NCBI GenBank assembly: GCA_963749535.1
Contig: CAVVNF010000018.1
Span: 62,001 to 126,000 of the forward strand
Direction: 5' to 3'
Source of the DNA: Chersky-299 sp963749535
GTDB taxonomy: Bacteria > Actinomycetota > Thermoleophilia > RBG-16-64-13
DNA: 64,000 nt
The notes below the pieces were generated by a model. The model saw only the letters and a program-made list of their open reading frames with translations. It was not told the DNA's origin and ran no database searches. How positions within the stretch are numbered: the first letter of the stretch is position 1; the number at the start of each line of letters is the position of its first letter. The translations under genes and the position numbers were made by a program. Positions 25,035-34,167 of the stretch are shown piece after piece.

Positions 25035-26432
25035 TCATCTCTCCACATGCACCGATTCCGCGTGGACGTCGTGGGCGGCCTCCATGACCGCCTCGGCGAT
25101 GGTGGGGTGGGCGTGGATGGTGTTGCCCAACTGCCGCACACTCAGGCCGTTCTGGACGGCCACAGCCACTTCGTGGATCACGTCGGTGACGTGTGGACCC
25201 ATCATGCTGGCTCCGAGCAGAAGGTCGCTGTCTTTGTCGGCGACAAGCTGCACGTACCCCACTTCTTCGCCCATGGCGAGGGCCTTGCCCAGCGCGGCGA
25301 AACGGTAGGTGCCGGTCACCGGCTCATAGCCTTTTTCCCGGGCCTGGTCCTCGCTCAGGCCCACGCTCGCCACCTCCGGGAACGAATACGTGCAGGAAGG
25401 GACCACGCGCAGGTCTCGAGCCCTGCGGCCGCCCAGGCAGTTCTCCACCGCCACCCCGGCTTCGTAGGAGGCGACGTGGGCGAGGAGCAGGCCTCCGTTC
25501 ACGTCCCCGATGGCATAGATGCCCGGGGCGGTCGTTTCCAAGTATTCGTCGACCACCACGTAACCGCGGCCGTCGGTCTCGACTCCGGCGGCCTCGAGCC
25601 CTATCCCGGACGTGTTCGGCTGGCGGCCGACAGAGATGAGGATCTTGGAGACGGTCAGCTCTTGGCCGTCCGATAGTCTCGCGGTTGCGTGACCTTCGGC
25701 GTACTCGGTGACCGCGTCCACCTTCGTGTTCAAGAGCACCTGAATACCCCGCTTTCGATAAAGGCCCTGGAACTGCTTGGCCAGACGCCGGCCCTCTTGC
25801 GGCAGCATCTGCGGCATCATCTCCACCATAGTGACCGCCGTGCCCAGCTCGGCGAAGAAGGAGGCGAACTCCGCTCCGATCACCCCGGCCCCCACGATGA
25901 GGAGCGAGTCAGGGATCTCGTGCAACTCCAACGCTCCGGTAGAGGTCAATATGCACCGGTGGCCGAAGTCGAAGCCTGGGAGCCGGGCCGGCTCGGAGCC
26001 GGTGGCGATGACGATCTTGTCCGCCTCCATGGAGAGGGTCGATGTTCCGGTGTCCACCGCCACGGCGCCTGGCCCGCTGAGGCGAGCCGTTCCGCGGACG
26101 AGGCTGACCCCGGCCCGCTTAAGGAGGGTCTCCACTCCTGCCCGCAGCTGCTCGACGATGCGATCCTTGCGCTGCATCATCCGCTCAATGTCGGGGTGCA
26201 CGGGTCCGGCCACCGCAAAGCCGTACTCCTCGCCGGATCTTGCACGAGCGAGCGCCTCCGCGCTGGCCAGCAAGGCCTTGGTGGGGATGCAGCCCCGGTT
26301 GAGACAGGTGCCGCCCACGAGGCCTTTCTCCACCAGGGTGACGGCGGCCCCCAGACGGGCGGCCCGCAGCGCGGCCACGTATCCGCCGGGACCGGCGCCC
26401 AAGATGACGATGCGAGTGGGCGACTGGCTCAC
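25035..26432 (-). CDS. lpd: Dihydrolipoamide dehydrogenase
   Basis: A 465-residue flavoprotein disulfide reductase. It shows the FAD motif GAGPGGYVAALRAARLG, redox-active cysteines in GGTCLNRGCIPTK, NAD-binding GAGVIGAEFASFF, the second FAD motif YAIGDVNGG and the catalytic HAHPTIAE near the C-terminus. It oxidises dihydrolipoyl groups with NAD. In clostridial acetogens lpd also sits within the Wood-Ljungdahl cluster, where it may serve the glycine cleavage system; no gcvH or gcvPT is visible here. It overlaps no neighbour but is 10 bp from metF. Confidence 0.93.
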   Translation of the reverse strand: MSQSPTRIVILGAGPGGYVAALRAARLGAAVTLVEKGLVGGTCLNRGCIPTKALLASAEALARARSGEEYGFAVAGPVHPDIERMMQRKDRIVEQLRAGVETLLKRAGVSLVRGTARLSGPGAVAVDTGTSTLSMEADKIVIATGSEPARLPGFDFGHRCILTSTGALELHEIPDSLLIVGAGVIGAEFASFFAELGTAVTMVEMMPQMLPQEGRRLAKQFQGLYRKRGIQVLLNTKVDAVTEYAEGHATARLSDGQELTVSKILISVGRQPNTSGIGLEAAGVETDGRGYVVVDEYLETTAPGIYAIGDVNGGLLLAHVASYEAGVAVENCLGGRRARDLRVVPSCTYSFPEVASVGLSEDQAREKGYEPVTGTYRFAALGKALAMGEEVGYVQLVADKDSDLLLGASMMGPHVTDVIHEVAVAVQNGLSVRQLGNTIHAHPTIAEAVMEAAHDVHAESVHVER

Positions 26433-26442
26433 GCTGTGCTCT

Positions 26443-27349
26443 TTAGGCAGTGGTCGCGAGCCCGGCCAGGGCGAGGATCTCCGGCACGATCTCCTCCTTG
26501 CCGATGGCCATGATGTGCACGCCGTCCGCGATCCGGTTCTCCTTGAGGAAGCGGATGTGCCGGGCGCAGATCTCCATGCCCTTGCGCAGGGCCTCCTCTT
26601 TGGGGACGCCTCCCATCTCCTCTAAGATGACGTCGGGCACCAGGATCCCCGGCACCGCCCGGTTCATGTATTTGGCCATGCCCAGGCTGGTAAGGACGAC
26701 AAGACCGGCCATGATCTTGACTGCGCGTGCCTTCGGTCATGGTCCGGGCGTCTTCCATGAAGCGCTGGAAGTTGTCCATGTCGTAGACGGCCTGGGTCTG
26801 GAAGAACTGGGCGCCGGCCTCCACCTTGCGGGCGAACTTATAGAGCTGGGGTTCCAGCGGATCGGCCTCGGGCGTGACCACGGCGCCCACGAAGAAGTCG
26901 GTGGCGCCGTCCAGGTCGTTGCCCGCCCAATCGTGGCCCTCGTTCATCTTATGACAGCACTGGATGAGGTGGACGGAATCGAAGTCGAACACGCTCTTGG
27001 CTTCCTTGTGGTCGCCCACGCTGGGGTGATCGCCGGTGAGACAGAGGACACTCGTGATCCCCAGGAACGCCGCCGAAAGCAGGTCCGATTGCAGGGCCAG
27101 GCGGTTGCGGTCGCGGCAGGTCATCTGGAAGATGGCGTCGCCGCCGCGGGAGACGATCTCGTGGCTGACGGCGAGCGAGCCCAGGCGCATGACCGAGCTC
27201 TGGTTGTCGGTGACGTTGAGGCCGTCGACCCGGTCTTTGAGAAGGTCGATGTGGTTGAGCATCGCGCCGACGTTGGTGCCCTTGGGCGGGCCGATCTCTC
27301 CGGAGACGACGAACCGGCCGCTTGCGCAGGCCTCGCGGTAGGTGCTCAT
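26443..27349 (-). CDS. metF: Methylenetetrahydrofolate reductase, MetF (one frameshift)
   Basis: About 301 residues after joining. The N-terminal part has SGEIGPPKGTN, the NVTDNQSSVMRLGSL block and the QMTCRDRNR and CLTGDHPSVGD motifs of the FAD-containing MTHFR barrel. A QTQAVYD block follows. One shift near 26730 leads into IMAGLVVLTSLGMAKYMN and the GIHIMAIG-like end. The ATG at 27349 overlaps metV by 4 bp. It reduces methylene-THF to methyl-THF in the methyl branch. Adjacent MetV is typical of acetogen-type enzymes whose electron donor is not simply NADPH. Confidence 0.9.
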
Positions 27350-28032
27350 GGCTTCTTGCTCCCGGCCGTCTCCGTGGCGGGCTCCTCCTTCACCGGGGCC
27401 ACGCGCCCCGGACGCGCCACGACGTTCCAATCTTTGGGAGGATGGACGCGAGTGAGTTTGTCCGCGCGCCCTTCCTTCTTCAGTTGCTCGTGGATGAGCA
27501 CCCAGGCACAGTCCTTGTCGGGGTCCACCTCACACTTGCCGTGGTTGGTGCCGCCGCAGGGGCCGTTCAAGAGTCCCTTGGCGCAGCGGGTGACCGGGCA
27601 GATGGCGCCGTATTCGTCAAGGACACACTGGCCGCAGAGGGAGCACTTCTCCTCGTAGTTGCCGGACCGCTTGATGTTGCCCAGGAAGAGGGAGTCGGTG
27701 CCGGGGACCACGTGCTTGTCCGTGCCTTCGCGTACCGATTGGGTGCCGGCACCGCAGGACAGCACGAGGAAGGCCTCGGTCTCTTCGGCCGCTTCCTTGT
27801 GCTGGCGCAGGATGCGCTTGAGGTCGAGCTCCTGGCAGCCGGCGGCCACCATGTCGACGCCCACCACCTTCTTGCCCGCCGCCTCCAGAGCCGCCTTCAT
27901 CTCGGCCACTTCTTTCTCGCCGCCGGTCTGGGTGACGGTGGCGCACTCCCCGCAGCCGACGATGAACACCGTCTTCTCTGCGGCCAGAGAGGCGAGGATC
28001 TCTTCCATGGGTTTCTTCTTGGCAATGATCAC
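27346..28032 (-). CDS. metV: MetV, zinc/Fe-S subunit of acetogen-type methylenetetrahydrofolate reductase
   Basis: A 228-residue protein with the MetV pattern: an N-terminal domain with GCGECATVTQTGG and a C-terminal Cys-rich domain. That domain contains CSLCGQCVLDEYGAICPVTRC and LLNGPCGG. In Moorella-type systems MetV binds MetF and may hold Fe-S clusters. A short Pro/Ala/Glu tail ends the protein. It sits between folD and metF. Neither RnfC2 nor HdrA/MvhD genes, the usual extra partners in some acetogens, are present next to it. Confidence 0.9.
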   Translation of the reverse strand: MIIAKKKPMEEILASLAAEKTVFIVGCGECATVTQTGGEKEVAEMKAALEAAGKKVVGVDMVAAGCQELDLKRILRQHKEAAEETEAFLVLSCGAGTQSVREGTDKHVVPGTDSLFLGNIKRSGNYEEKCSLCGQCVLDEYGAICPVTRCAKGLLNGPCGGTNHGKCEVDPDKDCAWVLIHEQLKKEGRADKLTRVHPPKDWNVVARPGRVAPVKEEPATETAGSKKP

Positions 28033-28094
28033 GTAAGCTACCTCCGTGCCTTTCTCCGGGGGGATCCCGTTGTGGCGGGCTTCATCTGCTTCAT

Positions 28095-29060
28095 CTATAG
28101 GTCCAGGCTCAGGCGGGCCGCCCGCAGGGTGTTGCGGGCGAGCATCATGTTGGTGACCGCGCCCACGCCGCCCGGCACCGGAGTGATGGCCTTGGCTTTC
28201 ACGGCCACGGCGGCGAAGTCCACGTCACCCACGGTTTGGGCCTCGGCTCCCGCGAGGTCAGCCGCGCAGGTGCGGCAGGGCTGCTTCTTGCCCCGGTTCA
28301 CGGCCCCGCAGGCCGGGCAGATGACCACCCGGTTGATGCCCACATCCAGGACCACCGCCCCTTCCTTCACGAGTTCGGCGCCCACCAGATGCGGCACCCC
28401 CGCGGCCACCACCAGGTAATCGGCCACCTGGGTGTGCTTGGCCAGATGGCCTTTGTCCGAGGTATAGACGTGAGTCACCGTCGTGGTGGCGTTCCGGTTA
28501 AGAAGCAGGAGGGCCAAGGGCTTGCCCACCGTGTTCGAGTGGCCTACCACGCAGACCTCGGCCCCTTCCAGAGCCTGGGCCGGATCGCGGCCTTCTGCGC
28601 GCAGGAAGCGCTCCAGCACCTCCAGGCACGCGGCCGGGGTGGCCGGCGGGAAGGTAGGCTCGCCCAGGGCCAGGCGACCCATGTTCGTGGGGTGGAAGCA
28701 ATCCACGTCTTTGTCCACGTCGATGGAGTTGATGACCACGGAATCGGAGACCTGGGCCGGGAAGGGTCGCAAGGGCAGGATGCCCGATACGGCGGGGTCA
28801 CGGTTGAGGCTCTCCACCGCCTCCACCACCGAGCGCTCGGCGGCATCGGCGGCAAGGGTCTCGCTCCGATAGAGGAGGCCCATCTCGGCGCAGAACTTCT
28901 CGATCGCCCCCCGATACATCCCGGCGCCGAAGTCCTCGCCCACGAGGAGGGTGGCTATGCCCGGACGGGCCCCCCGGGCCTTGAGCTCTTCCAGCTCCCG
29001 CGCGAGCTCGGCGCGCAGTTCAGCGGCGATGGTCCTGCCGTCTATGGTGATCGCTCCCAC
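28095..29060 (-). CDS. folD: FolD-type methylene-THF dehydrogenase with altered active site and zinc-ribbon insert
   Basis: A 321-residue FolD-fold protein starting at GTG 29060. The NAD(P) motif VVGHSNTVGKPLALLLL, DKDVDCFHP and PVPGGVGAVTNMML are standard. Tyr49 of the catalytic YxxxK is kept, but the Lys needed for cyclohydrolase action is Ile53 (MYRGAIEKFC). The usual VQLPLP is PLRPFP, so the active-site Gln is also lost. About residues 243-270 form an inserted CPACG...CRTC zinc ribbon between VLDVGIN and VGDVDF. A separate cyclohydrolase (fchA) is the next gene upstream. Likely a dehydrogenase only. Confidence 0.88.
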   Translation of the reverse strand: MGAITIDGRTIAAELRAELARELEELKARGARPGIATLLVGEDFGAGMYRGAIEKFCAEMGLLYRSETLAADAAERSVVEAVESLNRDPAVSGILPLRPFPAQVSDSVVINSIDVDKDVDCFHPTNMGRLALGEPTFPPATPAACLEVLERFLRAEGRDPAQALEGAEVCVVGHSNTVGKPLALLLLNRNATTTVTHVYTSDKGHLAKHTQVADYLVVAAGVPHLVGAELVKEGAVVLDVGINRVVICPACGAVNRGKKQPCRTCAADLAGAEAQTVGDVDFAAVAVKAKAITPVPGGVGAVTNMMLARNTLRAARLSLDL

Positions 29061-29103
29061 GGGTCTGTCTCCTTCTTGACTTCGGGAAAATGGGGGTCGT
29101 TGC

Positions 29104-29739
29104 CTAGAGCTTGCCGTACGTGAGGGAAAGGACGGCGTCCCTGAGTTGGGCGGTCTCCGAAAGCACGGCTTCCACGCGGCTCCAGGCGTTGCGGGCGTAC
29201 TCCTTGTCGTCGATCCAGGCCAGGTTGATCTTGACGTTGAGTGCGGCGGAGTGGGCGGCCGCGTCGGCAAGGACCGCGGCTACCGCGGCATCGGAGACGG
29301 CGTGCACGTTGCCGAGCTCCGCGGCCGGCAGCGAGAGGCGAGCCACCTCCGCCGCGGCTTCCGCCACCGTGAGCGGAACTTCGGCGGCTCCCCGAAGCGC
29401 CTTCTGCAGGGCGTCGGCGCGGGCCCGCTTCTGTTCGCCCGAGTCCTGGGGGAGCTTCATGGCCGCCGCCACGGCGCCGTAGGCTTCGGCGTCTATGGTG
29501 ATGAGCTCCGAGAGGCGGGCGCGCGCGAACTCCGCGCTCACCTTGAGCTCCGCCATCGCCTCTTGGGCGAGCGCGTACTTCTCTTTGCCCAGGGTGAGGT
29601 TGGCGACCATGGAGAGAAGGGCGGCCGCCAAAGCTCCCACCAGGGCGGCCGCGCTGCCGCCGCCCGGCTCCGGCGCGGCGCTGGCCAGGCGTTCCAGATA
29701 GGCTTCGATCGTGCCCTGGGCGTATGGTTCTCGGGTCAC
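29104..29739 (-). CDS. fchA: Methenyltetrahydrofolate cyclohydrolase FchA
   Basis: A 211-residue, all-helical protein of the formiminotransferase-cyclodeaminase family. The PEPGGGSAAALVGALAAALLSMVANLT block is diagnostic, as are the later NVHAVSDAAVAAVLADAAAHSA and NVKINL motifs. In acetogens the single-domain protein is the cyclohydrolase interconverting formyl-THF and methenyl-THF. It lies between fhs and the altered folD, which appears to lack this activity. It starts 51 bp after the fhs stop. Confidence 0.9.
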   Translation of the reverse strand: MTREPYAQGTIEAYLERLASAAPEPGGGSAAALVGALAAALLSMVANLTLGKEKYALAQEAMAELKVSAEFARARLSELITIDAEAYGAVAAAMKLPQDSGEQKRARADALQKALRGAAEVPLTVAEAAAEVARLSLPAAELGNVHAVSDAAVAAVLADAAAHSAALNVKINLAWIDDKEYARNAWSRVEAVLSETAQLRDAVLSLTYGKL

Positions 29740-29790
29740 ACGTCTCTCCTTGATGGACTCGTGGATGATCGGGCTCGTCCTTGGACGGGA

Positions 29791-31455
29791 CTAGAAGAGT
29801 CCCACCACCTTGCCGTCGATGAGGTCGATCTTCTCGGCCGCCGGGCGCTTGGGCAGTCCCGGCATGGTCATCATCTTCCCGCAGACCGGCACTATCATGC
29901 CGGCACCGGCCGAGAGGCGGATCTCCCGCACGGTGAGGTGCCAGCCGGTCGGCCGGCCCAGCTTCTCTTTGTCGTCGGAGAGGGAGGACTGGGTCTTGGC
30001 CATGCAGACCGGCAGCGTGGCATAGCCCAGGCGGGTGAAGCGCTCGATGGCGGTGTTGGCCTCGTAGTGGTAGTCGACGCCCTCCGCCCCGTAGATCTGG
30101 GTGGCGATGGCCTCGATCTTCTCTTTGATGGTGAGGCCGAGGTCGTAGAGGAACCGGAAGGGCGGTTTCTCGGGCCCAGCGCAGAGGGCGTCCACCGCCC
30201 GGGCCAGGGCCTCGCCGCCCTCGCCGCCTCGGGCCCACACGTCGGAGAGGACCACGGCGGAGCCCAGGGCCGCCACCCGCTCTTCAAGGAGAGCCACCTC
30301 GGCGTCGGTGTCCTCGGGGAAGCGGTTGATGGCCACGATGACCGGCGGACCGAAGAGCTGCATGTTCTCCAGATGCTTCTCCAGGTTGGCAAGGCCGGCC
30401 GAGAGGGCGGAGAGGTTCTCCTGCTTAAGCTCGGCCAGGGGGACGCCGCCGTGCATCTTAAGGGCCCGGATGGTGGCCACGAGGACCACGCAGTCCGGCA
30501 CCAGACCGGCGTAGCGGCACTTGATGTCGAAGAACTTCTCCGCGCCCAGATCGGCGCCGAAGCCGGCTTCGGTCACGCAGTAGTCGGCCAGCTTCAGAGC
30601 CATGCGCGTGGCCTGCACCGAGTTGCAGCCGTGGGCGATGTTGGCGAACGGGCCGCCGTGGACGATGGCCGGGGTGTTCTCGAGGGTCTGCACCAGGTTG
30701 GGGGCGAAGGCGTCTTTGAGCAGGACGGCCATGGCCCCGGAGGCTTTCAGGTCCTGGGCGGTCACCTTGCGGCCCCACAGGGTGGAGGCCACGATGATGC
30801 GATCCAGACGGGCTTTTAGGTCCTCCAGATCGGTGGCCAGGCACATGATGGCCATGATCTCCGAGGCGACGGTGATGTCGTAGCGGGTGCGCCGCTCGAC
30901 GCCTTCCCCGCCCTGGCCGATGGTGATCTGCCGTAGCGCCCGGTCGTTCAGGTCGACCACCCGGGGCCAGGAGACGTCGTTCGGGTTGATGTTGAGCTCG
31001 TTACCCTGGAAGAGGTGGTTGTCGAGCATGGCCGCGCACAGGTTGTGGGCGGCGGTTATGGCGTGGATGTCGCCGGTGAAGTGGAGGTTGATGTCCTCCA
31101 TGGGCACCACCTGGGCGTATCCGCCGCCGGCGGCGCCGCCTTTGACGCCGAAGCAGGGGCCGAGCGAGGGTTCGCGCAGGGTGGAGATGGCCTTCTTGCC
31201 AATGCGGCACAGGCCCATGGCCAGGCCCACGTTGGTGGTGGTCTTGCCTTCGCCGGCCGGGGTGGGGGTGATGGCGGTGCAGAGCACCAGTTTGCCGTCG
31301 GGGCGAGCGGAGAGGCGATCCAGCACGTCCAGGTGGATCTTGGCCTTGTATTTGCCGTAGAGGTCGATATCGTCGGCGTCTAGGCCCAGATCGGCGGCCA
31401 CGTCCAGGATGGGGAGCATGGTGGAGGCTTGGGCTATCTCTATGTCGGTTTGCAT
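29791..31455 (-). CDS. fhs: Formate-tetrahydrofolate ligase
   Basis: A 554-residue protein of normal family length. It carries the P-loop TPAGEGKTTTNVGLAMGL, EPSLGPCFGVKGGAAGGG, LHFTGDIHAITAAHNL and the C-terminal PKRPAAEKIDLIDGKVVGLF. It joins formate to THF using ATP, the first step of the methyl branch, or runs in reverse for ATP formation. The ATG at 31455 starts the conserved MQTDIEIAQ; the longer frame upstream has no homology. It is the first gene of the minus-strand C1 operon. Confidence 0.95.
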   Translation of the reverse strand: MQTDIEIAQASTMLPILDVAADLGLDADDIDLYGKYKAKIHLDVLDRLSARPDGKLVLCTAITPTPAGEGKTTTNVGLAMGLCRIGKKAISTLREPSLGPCFGVKGGAAGGGYAQVVPMEDINLHFTGDIHAITAAHNLCAAMLDNHLFQGNELNINPNDVSWPRVVDLNDRALRQITIGQGGEGVERRTRYDITVASEIMAIMCLATDLEDLKARLDRIIVASTLWGRKVTAQDLKASGAMAVLLKDAFAPNLVQTLENTPAIVHGGPFANIAHGCNSVQATRMALKLADYCVTEAGFGADLGAEKFFDIKCRYAGLVPDCVVLVATIRALKMHGGVPLAELKQENLSALSAGLANLEKHLENMQLFGPPVIVAINRFPEDTDAEVALLEERVAALGSAVVLSDVWARGGEGGEALARAVDALCAGPEKPPFRFLYDLGLTIKEKIEAIATQIYGAEGVDYHYEANTAIERFTRLGYATLPVCMAKTQSSLSDDKEKLGRPTGWHLTVREIRLSAGAGMIVPVCGKMMTMPGLPKRPAAEKIDLIDGKVVGLF

Positions 31456-31553
31456 GCCTTGGTGGCTCCGTTTTTTGCTTACGGTTTGGTCAGGTATCCG
31501 TCCGGCATCATGTAGCCATAGGTGGCGCCCTTCCATAACGCCGAGACTTATCC

Positions 31554-31569
31554 TATAGTTATATAGCTA
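31554..31569. promoter_or_regulatory. AT-rich dyad between fhs and the GntR gene
   Basis: TATAGTTATATAGCTA forms an imperfect dyad in an otherwise GC-rich interval between divergent fhs (minus) and gntR (plus). On the minus strand TTGCGA followed after 17 bases by TAGGAT could be the C1-operon promoter. The dyad position, within 20 bp of the GntR start, also suits an operator of the GntR protein. Both readings are tentative. Confidence 0.4.
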
Positions 31570-31587
31570 AATTCGCAAGGGGCACAA

Positions 31588-32484
31588 GTGAGTTCCGCGA
31601 GAGCCACACTCGAGGGCGGGGAAGTCTTGACGGCAGGATCGGAGATTCTCGGAAACGGCGGCTCGTCGCGCAATGGTCGACCGCCGACGCCGCCATGGGA
31701 GCAGACCAAGCCGGTTTCGGCGAGGACCGGGTACTCAGGATATCGCGACCGACAGTCCCACGAACCCGCGTATCTCCTCATCGCGAATGCGATCGCCGAT
31801 CGAATCGGGTCCGGCGTCTACCGCCCCGGCGACCAACTCCCCACGGAACCGCAGCTGCGCGCGGAGTTCGGCGTGAGCCCCATGACCGTGAGACGCGCCG
31901 TCAACATCCTCCTCGACCGGGGGCTGGTCTCCACCACCCAGGGCAAAGGTACCTTCGTGCGAGGCCTGGAATTGGGAGAAGCCGTCTTCCGTCTGCAAGA
32001 CATCACGGACATGTGGGTGGGGGATGCGTCGGTGGGGGTGCTCCTGTTGGAAGCCAGGATCGTAGCCGCTGATGAGCGGGTAGCGGCCATGTTGCAGTGT
32101 CCGCTGAATGCTCCCACGGTGTACATGCGTCGGCTTATCCAGCGCAACGGAGCCCCTCTCGTCTATCATTTGGAACACGTGGTGTACGACGAGCACCGAC
32201 CGCTGGTCGAGGCACAGCTTCAGATCACCTCGCTCGACGGACTCCTGCGCTCGGCCCGGGGCAAGGGCATACCGAGCGGCCAGCTCAGCGTGCAGGCGGT
32301 GAGTCTCGATCCCGAGGCCGCAGACCTGCTGAAGGTGGCCCAAGGATCGCCGGCCTTCTGTCTCGAGCACCTCTTCAGCGACTTCGACGGTCAGGTGGTG
32401 AGCTGGGGTCGCTTCCTGTGCCGCGCCGACCAGTTCCGCCTCACGACGCAGATCGGGGTCGTGTCCCACCCGACCCGAGACTGA
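31588..32484 (+). CDS. GntR/HutC-family transcriptional regulator
   Basis: A 298-residue regulator. A poorly conserved N-terminal stretch of about 55 residues is followed by a GntR winged helix (PAYLLIANAIADRIGSGVYRPGDQLPTE, SPMTVRRAVNIL, KGTFVRG). A UTRA effector domain makes up the rest. The real start may be internal, near residue 55, because the first part has no homology. It is divergent from the C1 operon and 186 bp upstream of an aldehyde dehydrogenase gene, either of which could be its target. Confidence 0.88.
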   Translation: MSSARATLEGGEVLTAGSEILGNGGSSRNGRPPTPPWEQTKPVSARTGYSGYRDRQSHEPAYLLIANAIADRIGSGVYRPGDQLPTEPQLRAEFGVSPMTVRRAVNILLDRGLVSTTQGKGTFVRGLELGEAVFRLQDITDMWVGDASVGVLLLEARIVAADERVAAMLQCPLNAPTVYMRRLIQRNGAPLVYHLEHVVYDEHRPLVEAQLQITSLDGLLRSARGKGIPSGQLSVQAVSLDPEAADLLKVAQGSPAFCLEHLFSDFDGQVVSWGRFLCRADQFRLTTQIGVVSHPTRD

Positions 32485-32669
32485 CTTGAGCGGGCTTCAC
32501 GGGGCGTGGCGGGGGGTGGGCCATCCACGGTGAGAGCCGCCCATCGATCCCGGCGCCGGTGTTCTTCCCGGGCGACGGGCAGGGTTTCGTCGGATATGAT
32601 TCCTCGTACCGAAGAGAGCGGCGGCTGAGGTATCGCCGGCCGCGTGACCGAGAGCTGGGAGAACACAAC

Positions 32670-34114
32670 ATGGGCAACGAAGGAAAGTTCTACATCGGTG
32701 GCCGGTGGGTCGAACCCGGGGGAACCGGCGCGGACATCATGGTCGTGAACCCGGCCACTGAAGAAGTGGTGGCTCGTGTGGCCGCCGGGTCCACCGCCGA
32801 CGTCGACGCCGCCGTCTCCTCCGCGCATCGTGCCTTCGATTCCTTTAGCCGCACCACGCGTGAGGAGCGCCTCGCCCTGCTCGGTCGGGTGCTGGCGGCG
32901 TACAAGCGCCGCTCACTCGAGATCGCCGCGGCCATGACCACCGAGGTCGGTATCCCCAAGAAGTTCAGCGAACGCGTGCAGGCGCGCATAGGGGAGTGGC
33001 ATCTGGAAACGGCGATCAAAGTGCTTTCGGACTACCAGTTCGAGGAGGAGTGGGGCACCACTCGCATCATCCGCGAGCCGATCGGGGTCTGCGCGATGCT
33101 CGCGCCCTGGAACTGGCCGATGAATCAGATCATGGTGAAGGTGGCACCGGCGCTTGCCGCCGGATGCACGATGGTCCTCAAGCCAAGTCAGCTCTCGCCG
33201 CTGTCCGCGCTGCTCTTTGCCGAGGTGGTCGATGAGGCCGGTGTGCCGGCAGGCGTGTTCAACCTTGTCAATGGGGTGGGGTCCACGCTCGGCGGGACAC
33301 TGGCCGGGCACCCGTTGGTGGACATGGTCTCCGTCACCGCCTCTACGGAAGTCGGTGCCGCCGTCGCTCGGGAAGCCGCGGGTACTATCAAGCGGGTCTC
33401 TCAGGAGCTCGGCGGCAAATCGGCCAACATCCTGCTCGATGACCACAACCTGGACGAGAACGTCACCGGCGGGCTCAAGGCCTGCATGCGTAATTCCGGC
33501 CAGAGCTGCAACGCCCCCACCCGTATGCTCGTTCACGAATCGTTCTACGAAGAAGCGGTGGCTATCGCCGCGCGCGTGGCGGATGGCCTATTGGTGGGTG
33601 ATCCCCGGTCGACGATACGTTCATGGGTCCTGTCGCCGGCAAGAAGCAGTTCGATGCGGTCAGATCCTACATCTCGACCGGCATCGCGGAAGGAGCGAGA
33701 CTGGCCGCCGGCGGGCTGGACCGTCCGGTGGGGCTCGACCGTGGCTACTACGTGAGACCCACTGTGTTCGCCGACGTGCGCAACGACATGCGCGTCGCCC
33801 AGGAAGAGATCTTCGGCCCTGTGCTCTGCATGATCTCGTACCGGGATGAGGAGGAAGCCATCGCCATCGCGAACGCCTCTCGCTACGGCCTGTCCGGGTA
33901 CGTCCACTCGGCAGACCTCGAGTGGGCCCGCCGAGTGGCGCGGCGCATGCGCACGGGGATGGTGCATGTGAACGGCGCGAATACCGACATGGCTGCGCCT
34001 TTCGGGGGCTACAAACAATCGGGCAACGGTCGGGAATGGGGTCGCTTCGGGCTGGAAGAGTATCTGGAGGTCAAAGCGGTCATGGGCTACCGGCACCCCG
34101 AGATTCCGGACTGA
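32670..34114 (+). CDS. Aldehyde dehydrogenase, class-I type (one frameshift)
   Basis: NAD(P)-dependent aldehyde dehydrogenase of about 481 residues. Blocks seen: APWNWPMNQIMVKVAPALAAG, LVNGVGSTLGGTLAGHP, the general-base Glu in SQELGGKSANI, nucleophile Cys in NSGQSCNAPTRM, EEIFGPVLCM and the C-terminal PFGGYKQSGNGREWG. One shift near 33610 divides it, inside a run of GGTCGACGA. The ATG at 32670 has no strong ribosome site. The substrate is unknown; it is similar to broad aliphatic/betaine-aldehyde enzymes. It follows the GntR gene and is convergent with an MFS transporter. Confidence 0.85.
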
Positions 34115-34167
34115 CGCCGCTCGAACACTTCCGAGGCACGCATCCATCCCTCGGGAGGCGCTCGCCT

